Source of the DNA: Firmicutes bacterium UBA5286
GTDB lineage: Bacteria > Bacillota > Proteinivoracia > UBA4975
Assembly: GCA_002408465.1 (NCBI GenBank)
Contig: DHSM01000006.1
Coordinates: forward strand, 124,001 to 188,000
Direction of reading: 5' to 3'
DNA: 64,000 bases
Shown here: positions 1 through 7,742 of the stretch, piece by piece
Position numbering within the stretch: the stretch's first letter is position 1
How the letters are laid out: every line of letters starts with the position of its first letter
Translations under genes and position numbers: made by a program
Notes under the pieces: model-generated
Databases searched by the model: none
Told to the model about the DNA's origin: nothing
The model's input: the letters and a program-made list of their open reading frames with translations, nothing else

Positions 1-898
1 GGGAATCTTCATGCTGTACAACCTCTTTAAAATGGGCCAGCAATTCTTTTTCAATTCCCTGCACCACTTCTCCCCGGGTCTTATCCGCTGCCAGCTGAGC
101 CTGCAAGCATTCCCTGGTCAGATAGTAATACTGCAGATAGGATGAGGGGATAACTCCTAGCTTGTTGAAGATGCGAAGCATCATGGCGCTCTCATGCAGG
201 GTCTTTTCATCATCGCTGGGCAACATGGCCAAAATGTCAGTTGTCTTGGCCATTTCCCCCAGCATGGGCATTATGTCCTTGCCGTCGACAAAGACCTTGC
301 GGAACCAGCCCAGGTGATTGAGGCCAACATAGTCAAGCTTGACCTGTTCTCGGGGCAGCTTGAGCAAAGAGGCGATAAAGTGCTGGACGCCGATAGGCAC
401 ATCACAAATGCTGATGGCATTGATATCGGTGTACTTGGCCAGCATCGCCGCCACCATCCCCGAAGGATTGGAGTAGTTAATCAGCCAGGCCTCCGGCGCG
501 TATTTCTTAATATCCTGGGCAATGGCATACATTTCCGGGACGGTGCGTAAAGCCATGGCAAAGCCGCCTGGCCCCACTGTCTCTTGGCCGATAACCTCAT
601 ATTTCAGGGGTATTTTTTCGTCCAGCACCCTGCCTGCCAAGCCGCCAACACGAATTTGACAGAGAATAAAAGCGCTGCCCTTGATGGCCTCTATCCTGTT
701 AAGGGTTGAAGTGACTTTTACTTCCGGCAGAGCTTCGGCGATGATTTTACTGACAATGGCCGTCACAATCTCCAGCTTGGCCTTGTCAATATCCATTAGA
801 CAAAGCTCGGTATAAGGCACCTCCCCATGAATCTTGATTAATCCTTCAATCAGCCCCGGTGTATAAGCGCTGCCGCCGCCGATTACAGTTATCTTCAT
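1..898 (-). CDS. GH4 family 6-phospho-glycosidase, N-terminal part (cut by window edge)
   Basis: About 299 N-terminal residues of a protein that normally has about 440. The start ATG at 898-896 follows a GAGGGAGGAA ribosome binding site. The protein opens with MKITVIGGGSAYTPG, the NAD-binding Rossmann loop of glycoside hydrolase family 4, which cleaves (phospho)glycosides using NAD and a divalent metal. The metal-ligand region reads SICDVP, with the catalytic Cys, and is followed by LNHLGW, with the metal His. This resembles the 6-phospho-beta-glucosidase (LicH/CelF/BglT) branch rather than the alpha-galactosidase branch. The residue after the Cys is Asp where the 6-phospho branch as I remember it has Asn, so substrate type is uncertain. 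It is divergent from nfeD, with an inverted repeat in the shared intergenic region. No PTS genes are visible within the window. Confidence 0.85.
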   Translation of the reverse strand, partial: MKITVIGGGSAYTPGLIEGLIKIHGEVPYTELCLMDIDKAKLEIVTAIVSKIIAEALPEVKVTSTLNRIEAIKGSAFILCQIRVGGLAGRVLDEKIPLKYEVIGQETVGPGGFAMALRTVPEMYAIAQDIKKYAPEAWLINYSNPSGMVAAMLAKYTDINAISICDVPIGVQHFIASLLKLPREQVKLDYVGLNHLGWFRKVFVDGKDIMPMLGEMAKTTDILAMLPSDDEKTLHESAMMLRIFNKLGVIPSSYLQYYYLTRECLQAQLAADKTRGEVVQGIEKELLAHFKEVVQHEDS

Positions 899-951
899 TT
901 TTTCTTCCTCCCTCATTTCTTCCTACTTAATGTATTATCCATTGCTGACAA

Positions 952-990
952 ATTTCCTGCCTGCGATTTCGCAATTTTTAGGCAGGAAAT
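952..990. promoter_or_regulatory. Inverted repeat between divergent GH4 and nfeD genes
   Basis: ATTTCCTGCCT at 952-962 is perfectly complemented by AGGCAGGAAAT at 980-990. The spacer holds a second small palindrome, GCGATTTCGC. It lies about 54 bases upstream of the GH4 start and 75 bases upstream of nfeD, and just precedes a TATAAT at 1011-1016 that could be the nfeD -10. A repressor operator or a hairpin are both possible; the function is inferred. Confidence 0.45.
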
Positions 991-1064
991 GGAATTATTG
1001 TGGCGAACTGTATAATATACCAGGGTGTCGCTTTCAACTTACTTATTTTGAAGGAGGGATTTTC

Positions 1065-1508
1065 ATGGTATGGTGGGTTTGGCTCATAGCAGTGGTAATC
1101 TTGCTAGCGGGAGAGCTGATGACAGAAGGCTTTTTCCTGTTCTGGTTTGCCCTAGGCGCCCTTGGCGCCACAATCACTGCGCTGATTACAAAATCTCTTC
1201 CCCTCCAGCTCCTTGTCTTTATCCTGATCAGCGGCCTGCTCCTCTTCTATTCCCGCCAATTGGGAGAAAAGCTGGGCGGAGGAAAATCTGACATTCATAC
1301 CAATGCCCAAGCCTTGGTGGGCAAAACCGGAATTATTACCAAAAAAGTTTTACCCCATGCAAAGGGACTGATCAAAATCAGCGGCGAGGAGTGGTGTTGT
1401 GTGTCCGAGGACAACGCCCCTCTACCAGAAGGAACTCTGGCGCAAGTGGAATCTCTGCAGGGTGTCACCCTGACTGTGGCCCCTATCCAGGAAAGAAAGG
1501 TGGATTAA
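1065..1508 (+). CDS. NfeD-like membrane protein (short form)
   Basis: 147 residues. The start ATG at 1065 was chosen because AAGGAGGG lies 7 bases upstream; a longer in-frame extension to 930 lacks such a site. Hydrophobic segments cover roughly residues 1-75, starting MVWWVWLIAVVILL. A soluble OB-fold-like tail follows at about residues 85-145 (NAQALVGKTGIITKKV and GEEWCCVSED). This is the short NfeD (NfeD1b-type) architecture without the ClpP-like protease domain. These proteins are typically coded next to stomatin/slipin genes and act with them on membrane-domain organisation and quality control. The downstream slipin gene starts 2 bases after this stop, so the two form one operon. Confidence 0.85.
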   Translation: MVWWVWLIAVVILLAGELMTEGFFLFWFALGALGATITALITKSLPLQLLVFILISGLLLFYSRQLGEKLGGGKSDIHTNAQALVGKTGIITKKVLPHAKGLIKISGEEWCCVSEDNAPLPEGTLAQVESLQGVTLTVAPIQERKVD

Positions 1509-1510
1509 TT

Positions 1511-2410
1511 ATGTGGCCATATTTTGTCTTGGGAGCAATCCTTTTTTTGCTCTTTATCATCGCCCTCTCTTCGGCCAAGGTAATCAACCAGGCAACGGTG
1601 GGGCTCATTGCCCGCCTGGGCAAATTCAACCGTCTGGCTAACCGGGGCGTCAACTTTGTCGTCCCCTTCATCGAGCGACTCTTTGTCGTCATCAATTTGC
1701 GGGAGCAGGTAGTGGATTTCCCGCCCCAGCCGGTTATCACCAAAGACAATGTCACCATGAAGATAGATACCGTAGTCTATTTTCAGGTCACCGACCCCGT
1801 CCGCTATACCTATGAAATCGCAACCCCCATCCAGGCTATCGAAAACCTTACCGCCACCACCCTCAGGAACATCATCGGCGAACTGGACTTGGATGCCACC
1901 CTCACCTCCCGGGATATTATCAATACCAAGATGCGGGCAATCCTGGACGAAGCCACCGACAAATGGGGGATCAAGATCAACCGGGTAGAACTCAAGAACA
2001 TCATGCCTCCCGCTCAGATTATTGAGGCCATGGAAAAGCAAATGCGAGCTGAACGGGAACGGCGAGAATCTATTCTCAGAGCCGAAGGAGAAAAGCGTTC
2101 GGCAATCCTCAATGCCGAAGGCGAAAAAGAGGCCAATATCCTCCAGGCAGAAGGAGAACGAGAAGCCATGGTGCGCCGTGCTAAGGGCGAAGCCGAGTCT
2201 ATCCTCTTGGTCCAACGAGCCAAGGCTGATGGCATCAAGGCGGTGTTCTCAGCCATCAAGGAAATGGAACCCACCCAGGAGGTCATCAGCATCCGGGCTC
2301 TGGAGGCTCTGGAAAAAATCGCCGACGGTCAGGCCACCAAGCTGGTTGTGCCTACCGAAGTAGCCGGCATCCTGGGCAGCCTGCAGCTGCTGGGACTAAA
2401 CAAAAAATAG
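1511..2410 (+). CDS. Slipin/stomatin-like SPFH (Band 7) protein
   Basis: 299 residues. The ATG at 1511 is preceded by AAGGTGG and lies 2 bases after nfeD. A single N-terminal membrane anchor (about residues 2-22) precedes the SPFH domain at about residues 25-190, with the family sequence NQATVGLIARLGKFNR and later VELKNIMPP. The C-terminal half is an Ala/Glu/Arg-rich coiled coil made of near-repeats of the type RAEGEKRSAILNAEGEKEAN, which drives oligomerisation. The partner relationship with NfeD is well known for this family: slipin is a membrane scaffold and NfeD its processing or assembly partner. The QmcA/YuaG-type exact subgroup is not resolved. A hairpin (2410-2433) and a strong terminator (2458-2488) close the operon. 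Confidence 0.9.
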   Translation: MWPYFVLGAILFLLFIIALSSAKVINQATVGLIARLGKFNRLANRGVNFVVPFIERLFVVINLREQVVDFPPQPVITKDNVTMKIDTVVYFQVTDPVRYTYEIATPIQAIENLTATTLRNIIGELDLDATLTSRDIINTKMRAILDEATDKWGIKINRVELKNIMPPAQIIEAMEKQMRAERERRESILRAEGEKRSAILNAEGEKEANILQAEGEREAMVRRAKGEAESILLVQRAKADGIKAVFSAIKEMEPTQEVISIRALEALEKIADGQATKLVVPTEVAGILGSLQLLGLNKK

Positions 2411-2457
2411 AGCCAAGGGAGACTTCTTGGCTCATTTATACCTTGCTCCTAACTAAT

Positions 2458-2488
2458 ACACCCTCTTGACTGAAGGGTGTTTTTTTTC
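2458..2488 (+). terminator. Rho-independent terminator after slipin
   Basis: ACACCCT (2458-2464) pairs with AGGGTGT (2474-2480), followed by seven or more T. A second hairpin immediately after the slipin stop pairs GAGCCAAG (2410-2417) with CTTGGCTC (2426-2433). Confidence 0.85.
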
Positions 2489-2515
2489 TGGGGCCAAACT
2501 GTCCACCTTGACTCG

Positions 2516-4198
2516 TTACATTGCCGCTGCTAGCAGGCCCCCTATCAGGAGGGCTACAGCTAATGAACTCAGCCAGATAGCGATGCCAATCAGGAGGCCA
2601 TGCTCCTTAATGACTACCAGCACCGAGGCGATGCAGGGGACAAAAAGGGTCATGGTCACCAAGGCCACAAAGCGCTGGGGGGCCGCCAAATTCAAAGCCA
2701 TCAAGCCGGCTGCGCCAAAATCCCGGCGGATCATGCCCATGATAAATGCTCCCACCACCTGGGGCGGCAGTTTCAGCCAACTGCTGGTCAAAGGCGCGAG
2801 CCCCCTCTCCAGGGCTATGAGGCCACCCCCATAATTCAGCAGGGTAATCAGACAGGCGCCCAAGGCAAATAAGGGCAGGGCGTCCTTGAGGAAGGCCATG
2901 GACTTGGCCCAACTTTTTCTGAGGATGTTGCGGGGACGGGGCAGGCGCAGCCGGGGCAGCTCCAGGAACAGACCGTCTGACTGTCCCGGCACTGTCTTAT
3001 TGAGGATCACGCCGGCGACCAGAAAAATACTTAATAAGATTATGGCATATAGGCCCAGCCAACGGAAGCCCATGGGGACCAGCATCATGGCAATGACACC
3101 GGTTTGGGCCGAACAGGGCACCGCCAGACCCAGCAAAAAGGCCAGGATTATCCTTTCCCGGCGGGTAGAGAGCATCCGGGTAGAAATTACCGCCATAGTC
3201 ACACAGCCAAAGCCCAGGATTAAGGGAATCACTGCTTTGCCGTTAAGGCCCAGTGGCCTAAAGGTATTGTCCAGCAGCACCGCCAGCCGCGGCAAGTAGC
3301 CGGAATCCTCCAGGAGAGAGAGCAGCAGGTAAAAGCTAAAAACCAAGGGCAGCAACAAGCCGATTCCATAGGCTAAAGCCATGGTCAGCACGCCAAAGTC
3401 GCCAATGAGAATCTGCTGCAGCAGGCCCTCCGGCAATAACCGCAGCAGCATACCTACTATTGGGGGAAGCAGCCAGCGGTTTAAGACAATCCCCTCGGTA
3501 AAATCCACCACCTGATTTGCCACCAGCCCCCCAATCAGCCACCAGATCATGGCCAGGACCAGGGCGGCGGTGAGAAGGCCGGTAAGAGGCCGGGTCAGCC
3601 ATTTATCCAGGGGAGATAATCCTGGGGCCCCTCCGGGGGCAGCTATTTTTTCATAAATTTCGTTTGCCCGTGCCCGCAAGCTCGCGCTATCTTGGAGCCT
3701 ACGGGCGCTGTTTTTTTTCTTATGGCATAAGTGGCCAAGGACCTGAGCCAATTCATCCATGCCTTCCCCATGGACAGCGGTAGCGGCAACAACGGGCACC
3801 CCCAATAGAGTCTCCAGTTTAGCCAGGTCAAGTCTTTGCCCCAGGCGCCGCACCTCATCCATCATGTTGACCACAACAACCATGGGCACCCCCCGGCCGC
3901 TGAGCTGCAAAGTCAGAAACAAATCCCGGCGCAGACGGGTAGCATCCACCACATTGACAATTACCTGGGCATCTGCCAGCAGGGCCTCCGTCAGCCGCTC
4001 CTCGTCATTGGCATTGGTCAGGCCGTAGATGCCGGGGGTATCGGCAACAGGATTCCCCTGCCAAATGCCGCGGCTGATCTCCACAGTCGTCCCGGGATAA
4101 TTAGAAACTTCAGCATACCTTCTGGTCAGATTGGTAAAGACTACCGACTTGCCCACATTAGGATTGCCGGCCAGGACTATTTTTTTCGGGCCCGCCAG
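2516..4198 (-). CDS. feoB: Ferrous iron transporter FeoB (start unclear; may be made by frameshift from FeoA)
   Basis: About 560 residues. The N-terminal GTPase has G1 GNPNVGKS, the switch region NYPGTT, DTPGIYG and NMMDE. The membrane part carries the Gate motifs GFGC, PCSAQ, RRDFGA and PCIAS. It imports Fe(II) across the cytoplasmic membrane. At about 560 residues it is a compact FeoB. There is no convincing start: the only in-frame ATG lies at 4432, upstream of feoA, and would read through feoA out of frame. The first plausible codon is CTG at 4198. The feoA frame ends in A AAA AAA TAG (A7 at 4186-4180). A -1 slip there reads directly into IVLAGNPNVGKS, so the product may be a FeoA-FeoB fusion. 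Coordinates give the CTG option. Confidence 0.88.
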   Translation of the reverse strand: MAGPKKIVLAGNPNVGKSVVFTNLTRRYAEVSNYPGTTVEISRGIWQGNPVADTPGIYGLTNANDEERLTEALLADAQVIVNVVDATRLRRDLFLTLQLSGRGVPMVVVVNMMDEVRRLGQRLDLAKLETLLGVPVVAATAVHGEGMDELAQVLGHLCHKKKNSARRLQDSASLRARANEIYEKIAAPGGAPGLSPLDKWLTRPLTGLLTAALVLAMIWWLIGGLVANQVVDFTEGIVLNRWLLPPIVGMLLRLLPEGLLQQILIGDFGVLTMALAYGIGLLLPLVFSFYLLLSLLEDSGYLPRLAVLLDNTFRPLGLNGKAVIPLILGFGCVTMAVISTRMLSTRRERIILAFLLGLAVPCSAQTGVIAMMLVPMGFRWLGLYAIILLSIFLVAGVILNKTVPGQSDGLFLELPRLRLPRPRNILRKSWAKSMAFLKDALPLFALGACLITLLNYGGGLIALERGLAPLTSSWLKLPPQVVGAFIMGMIRRDFGAAGLMALNLAAPQRFVALVTMTLFVPCIASVLVVIKEHGLLIGIAIWLSSLAVALLIGGLLAAAM

Positions 4199-4410
4199 GG
4201 TGCTATCTGAATGCCCCGGGCAATTTCGCCCCCCACCGCCACCATTTGTCCTCCGCGGCCAAGGATTACCGGACCATTGTCTTTTCTGGCGATGCAATAA
4301 ACATCCTCCCCTTCTCCCATTCCTAAGCAATCTGCCTGCTGGCGCACTTTGGGATCTTTGATTTTCAGCACTACGTAGCGCTTGCCGGGGAACGCTGACA
4401 ACAGATTCAT
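4177..4410 (-). CDS. feoA: FeoA family protein (SH3-like)
   Basis: 77 residues, starting at ATG 4410 with GGGAGG about 8 bases upstream. It has the FeoA layout: a basic start, then CLGMGEGEDVYCIAR, a glycine-rich strand (VILGRGGQMVAVGGEIA) and a short basic end RARKK. FeoA is a small cytosolic SH3-fold partner of FeoB that supports its function. The last codons form the heptamer A AAA AAA just before the TAG stop, and the FeoB frame continues without a stop one base back. The gene therefore overlaps the FeoB reading frame and lacks the usual ATGA coupling. It may be expressed both as free FeoA and as the N-terminus of a fused FeoAB. Confidence 0.88.
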   Translation of the reverse strand: MNLLSAFPGKRYVVLKIKDPKVRQQADCLGMGEGEDVYCIARKDNGPVILGRGGQMVAVGGEIARGIQIAPWRARKK

Positions 4411-4471
4411 AGACTACCTCCCCACTGTCCATTTTTGCTATCGATATTCATCTCTTTGCCCCTTTATACCC

Positions 4472-4497
4472 AAAAAGCCAGGGTCATCCCTGGCTTA
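4472..4497 (-). terminator. Terminator after the ATP-grasp ligase gene
   Basis: AAGCCAGGG and CCCTGGCTT form a 9-bp stem with a 4-base loop. On the minus strand it is followed by a T-run (plus-strand A4472-4476). It overlaps the stop codon of the upstream minus-strand gene. Confidence 0.8.
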
Positions 4498-5565
4498 TGC
4501 CACATAACCCTGCTTGCGCAGGATTGTAAGTTTTTCATCAGCAGCCGCCACCTGTTCAGACAATTCTGCCGCCAGGCCGCTGCGGTTCAGGCCGTAATAC
4601 AGCAGCAAATTGATGAAGCCCACATAATCCATATTTACCGCCGCCGTCATTCGCGCCAGAGAGCCGGCGCGGCCCAAGGAGGGAGTGCCGTTAACATCAA
4701 TGACATATAAATTTCCGGATGCGGTGGCCTTGATGTCAATTCTGACCACATCAGCACAACCCAGAGAAGCATAGGTCTTGATGGCCAAATCTCGCAGCCG
4801 CAGGTACTGAGGGTCCTGGGGGGGGATAATCTCCAGAGCGATCTCATTCCGGGACTCAGCCTTTTTCACCTCGGTTGAGCGCACCAGGTCGTGGGCAAAG
4901 GCCACCGGCGGCAAGACAACAGGTTTACCATTGCCAATTACGCCTACTGTAAACTCCCTGCCCGGCAAATACTCTTCTACTACCAGACTGATGGGACCCA
5001 GCAGATCGTAGAGTACCTCCATACGCTGGGCCAGCTCCCCAGAAGTCCGCACCACGGAATTGGCGTCGATGCCTACGCTGTTGCCGCCGCCGGCTGGCTT
5101 GACGAAGAGAGGATACTTGACATTAGCCTCTGCAAACACCCTGGCAAGTGCCGGGGTGGGAAGAGACCGATACCAGGGGATGCTGACCCCTGCCCGGGAA
5201 AGCACCTGGTAGGTCATCTCTTTATGCCGGCACAACTCCATAGCCTCGGCAGAAGAATGGGAACTGGGTATTCCCATTTCCGCCAAGGTCTTACGAACCA
5301 AGGCAGCGCCGCTGCCGTCATACAGGGTGGCAGGGCTGTCCAGAAAGCCTTCGGCAATAACAAAAGCGAAATCCGGCCTTTCCTGGCGAAAGCGCTGTTC
5401 AAGCTGTTGCCGTGACTGCAAATTTACCGACATTGTCTTATATCCGCCCAGGAATAAAGCTTCTTCAACGGCAATTACAGTTCTCCGGGTCGTGCATTCA
5501 CTGTAAACTCCTTTTCTCTCCACTGTGGGCACCCAATTATAGATGAACGCAATCTTTCCGGCCAT
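4495..5565 (-). CDS. D-Ala-D-Ala ligase-like ATP-grasp protein
   Basis: 356 residues. ATG at 5565 was chosen because AGGAGGG lies 6 bases upstream; the longer GTG option overlaps that site. The N-terminal Rossmann-like part (KIAFIYNWVP) is followed by ATP-grasp motifs: LFVKPAGGGNSVGI in the lid, EEYLPGREFTVGV, and the metal/ATP-binding end VRIDIKATASGNLYVIDVNGTP. The fold and order match Ddl-type carboxylate-amine ligases, which form peptide or amide bonds through acyl phosphates. The end motif NGTPSLG differs from the NTLPGFT of true D-Ala-D-Ala ligases, so a different substrate (another dipeptide or an amino-acid conjugate) is likely. It stands alone between a terminator and the exporter operon. 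Confidence 0.75.
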   Translation of the reverse strand: MAGKIAFIYNWVPTVERKGVYSECTTRRTVIAVEEALFLGGYKTMSVNLQSRQQLEQRFRQERPDFAFVIAEGFLDSPATLYDGSGAALVRKTLAEMGIPSSHSSAEAMELCRHKEMTYQVLSRAGVSIPWYRSLPTPALARVFAEANVKYPLFVKPAGGGNSVGIDANSVVRTSGELAQRMEVLYDLLGPISLVVEEYLPGREFTVGVIGNGKPVVLPPVAFAHDLVRSTEVKKAESRNEIALEIIPPQDPQYLRLRDLAIKTYASLGCADVVRIDIKATASGNLYVIDVNGTPSLGRAGSLARMTAAVNMDYVGFINLLLYYGLNRSGLAAELSEQVAAADEKLTILRKQGYVA

Positions 5566-5636
5566 TGCCACCCTCCTTTTTGGAATACAAGTTAATTTAA
5601 TCTATTCGCCAGGTGTTGACAATATCCTTGAGAATC

Positions 5637-5663
5637 AAAAAAACCTGCGGATTAACCGCAGGC
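5637..5663 (-). terminator. Terminator after exporter subunit BmrD-like
   Basis: CCTGCGG (5644-5650) pairs with CCGCAGG (5656-5662). Read on the minus strand it is followed by a run of seven T (5643-5637). Confidence 0.85.
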
Positions 5664-5669
5664 TTGCGT

Positions 5670-7730
5670 TCAACTGGAAGCAACCAATTCCTGATCTTTG
5701 TACTGCAACTGGTAGAGTTTGTAATAGAGGCCTTCCTGGACCAGCAATTCCTGGTGGCTGCCCATTTCCCGAATCTTGCCTTTGTGCATGACGATGATTT
5801 TGTCGGCATTTTGAATAGTGGACAGCCGGTGAGCGACTACAAGGGTGGTGCGGTCTTTAGAAATAGTGCGCATGGCCTTTTGAATAATCTGTTCGGTCTC
5901 AGTATCGATATTGGCGGTGGCCTCATCCAAAACGAGAATCCGGGGATCAAAGGCCAGGGCCCTGGCAAAAGCCAGCAGCTGGCGCTGTCCCGCCGACAGG
6001 GTCGCTCCCCGCTCCTTTACTTCGCTCTCATACTTGCGGGGCAGGGCGGAGATAAACTTATCGGCATCCACCGCCTCGGCAATTTGATGTATCCTTTGGT
6101 CGTCAATTTCGTAATTATTGAGGCGAATATTGTCAGCAATGGTGCCGGTAAACATGAATACATCCTGAAGGACCACGGCAACGCTGGTGCGCAGGTAGTC
6201 CAGGTCAATATCTCTGATATCTATGCCATCAACAAGAATCTGTCCCTGCTGAATGTCATAGAGACGGCTGATGAGGCTGATAATTGTTGTCTTGCCGGCG
6301 CCGGTGGCGCCTACAAAAGCCACAGTCTCACCCTTCTCCACAGTAAAGCTTACATCCCGCAGCACCCACTCCCCGGGATTATAGGCAAACCAGACATTGC
6401 GGAATTCAATTCCGCCCTGAATATCTGCTTGAACAGGTTCAGGCACATTTTCAATCTCCGATTCTGTGTCCAGGAGCTGAAAGATGCGCTCGGAGGACGC
6501 CATGGCAGCCTGCATGATATTATAACGTTCTGCCAAGTTGTTGATGGGTTCAAAAAACATCTTGATATACTCGATAAAGGCATAGAGCACTCCAAATTCT
6601 ATCGCTCCCCTGAGGACTTGTCCGCCGCCATACCAAATCAGCAACGCCAGGCCAATGGTGTACATTGAATTGATAAAGGGCCTAAAGACTGCGAAAACCT
6701 TGAGTTCGCCACAGCTGGCCTGAAAGTGCTCGGAATTGATTTGGTCAAATTCATCAAACTGTTTCTTTTCCCGACGGAAAATCTGGATAACCCGCATGCC
6801 GGAAATGCTTTCCTGCAAAGTGGCGTTAATGCGTGCCAAGCGCACCCGCACCAGCCTGTAGGCATCCCTGGCCTTTGTCCTGTAAATGACAGTGGCCACT
6901 GAGACCAGCGGCAAAAGGGCAATACAGATAAGGGCCATGCGCACGTTGAGGCGCAACATGACAATGATGATGCCAAAGAGCATGAAAAAATCTTTAAACA
7001 GGTTGACCAGGACATCGGTAAACAAATCGTTAAGGGTCTCGGTATCATTCGTCACTCGGGTGATGAGCCTGCCAACGGGATTGGTGTCGAAAAAGCGCAT
7101 GGACAAGTTTTGAATATGGGAAAAAATCCTATGGCGCATGTCAAAGATTATTTTTTGTCCCGTCTTGTGGAGCAGATAGACCTGGGCATAGTTAAAGGCA
7201 AAGCCGACGCTAAGGCTCATAAGGTAAAATACAGCCAGGCGCACAAGGGCGCGCGTATCTGACTGCCTAAGAACCCCGTTCTCTTCCTTGGAGATCAGTT
7301 CTCCCTGATGGCGCACCCCGGAACTGACAAAGAAGACTTTGCCTTCCTGGGTTTCGACACTGTATTCTTTGCCGTTGATAACGGCTGCCACCAAGTAGTT
7401 GTTGCCCTCATAGGAGATAATTTCGTACTTCGTCCCGCCAGCGGCATCCTTGACCTCCCCTTGAGGCAGCAAAATTTTGCCGTTGACCTCGATGCCAGGG
7501 GCAGGTTCGCTGCCAGGCTGCCAACCGATATAGGAATCACTATTGATATACTCGTCGATGGCCACCCGCACCAGCCAGGGCTTGGCCAAATCTACCAAAG
7601 TAATAAACACCAGCAACAGGACTGCCAAAATCATCCCCCAGCGATATGGCTTGGCATAGGTCAGGAGACGCTTCATCAAACGTGCATCGTATGCCTTGCC
7701 GATTACTTCTTCTTCATGATAGTTCTGCAT
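5670..7730 (-). CDS. ABC exporter half-transporter, BmrD/YheH-like, with extracellular domain
   Basis: 686 residues; ATG 7730 follows GGGGGGAGA. The first transmembrane helix (about 33-52) is followed by an insertion of about 110 residues, mostly outside the membrane. Such an extracellular domain is characteristic of BmrD. Five further membrane helices follow, then an ATPase domain with Walker A GATGAGKTT, signature LSAGQRQ and Walker B VLDEATANIDTETE, including the catalytic Glu. It lies 12 bases downstream of the partner 581-residue gene. Together they should form a heterodimeric type IV multidrug exporter in the cytoplasmic membrane. In such pairs this subunit carries the catalytically competent Walker B glutamate. 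The transported compounds cannot be told from sequence. Confidence 0.9.
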   Translation of the reverse strand: MQNYHEEEVIGKAYDARLMKRLLTYAKPYRWGMILAVLLLVFITLVDLAKPWLVRVAIDEYINSDSYIGWQPGSEPAPGIEVNGKILLPQGEVKDAAGGTKYEIISYEGNNYLVAAVINGKEYSVETQEGKVFFVSSGVRHQGELISKEENGVLRQSDTRALVRLAVFYLMSLSVGFAFNYAQVYLLHKTGQKIIFDMRHRIFSHIQNLSMRFFDTNPVGRLITRVTNDTETLNDLFTDVLVNLFKDFFMLFGIIIVMLRLNVRMALICIALLPLVSVATVIYRTKARDAYRLVRVRLARINATLQESISGMRVIQIFRREKKQFDEFDQINSEHFQASCGELKVFAVFRPFINSMYTIGLALLIWYGGGQVLRGAIEFGVLYAFIEYIKMFFEPINNLAERYNIMQAAMASSERIFQLLDTESEIENVPEPVQADIQGGIEFRNVWFAYNPGEWVLRDVSFTVEKGETVAFVGATGAGKTTIISLISRLYDIQQGQILVDGIDIRDIDLDYLRTSVAVVLQDVFMFTGTIADNIRLNNYEIDDQRIHQIAEAVDADKFISALPRKYESEVKERGATLSAGQRQLLAFARALAFDPRILVLDEATANIDTETEQIIQKAMRTISKDRTTLVVAHRLSTIQNADKIIVMHKGKIREMGSHQELLVQEGLYYKLYQLQYKDQELVASS

Positions 7731-7742
7731 ATGTCTCCCCCC

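Noticed and set aside
1505..2215. 236-codon open frame antisense to the slipin gene
   Set aside because: It is a shadow of the repetitive coiled-coil coding region; its protein is compositionally odd and unlike any family.
5613..6668. Long open frame (351 codons) antisense to the BmrD-like gene
   Set aside because: It mirrors the coding strand of a clear ABC exporter and has no domain or ribosome binding site of its own.
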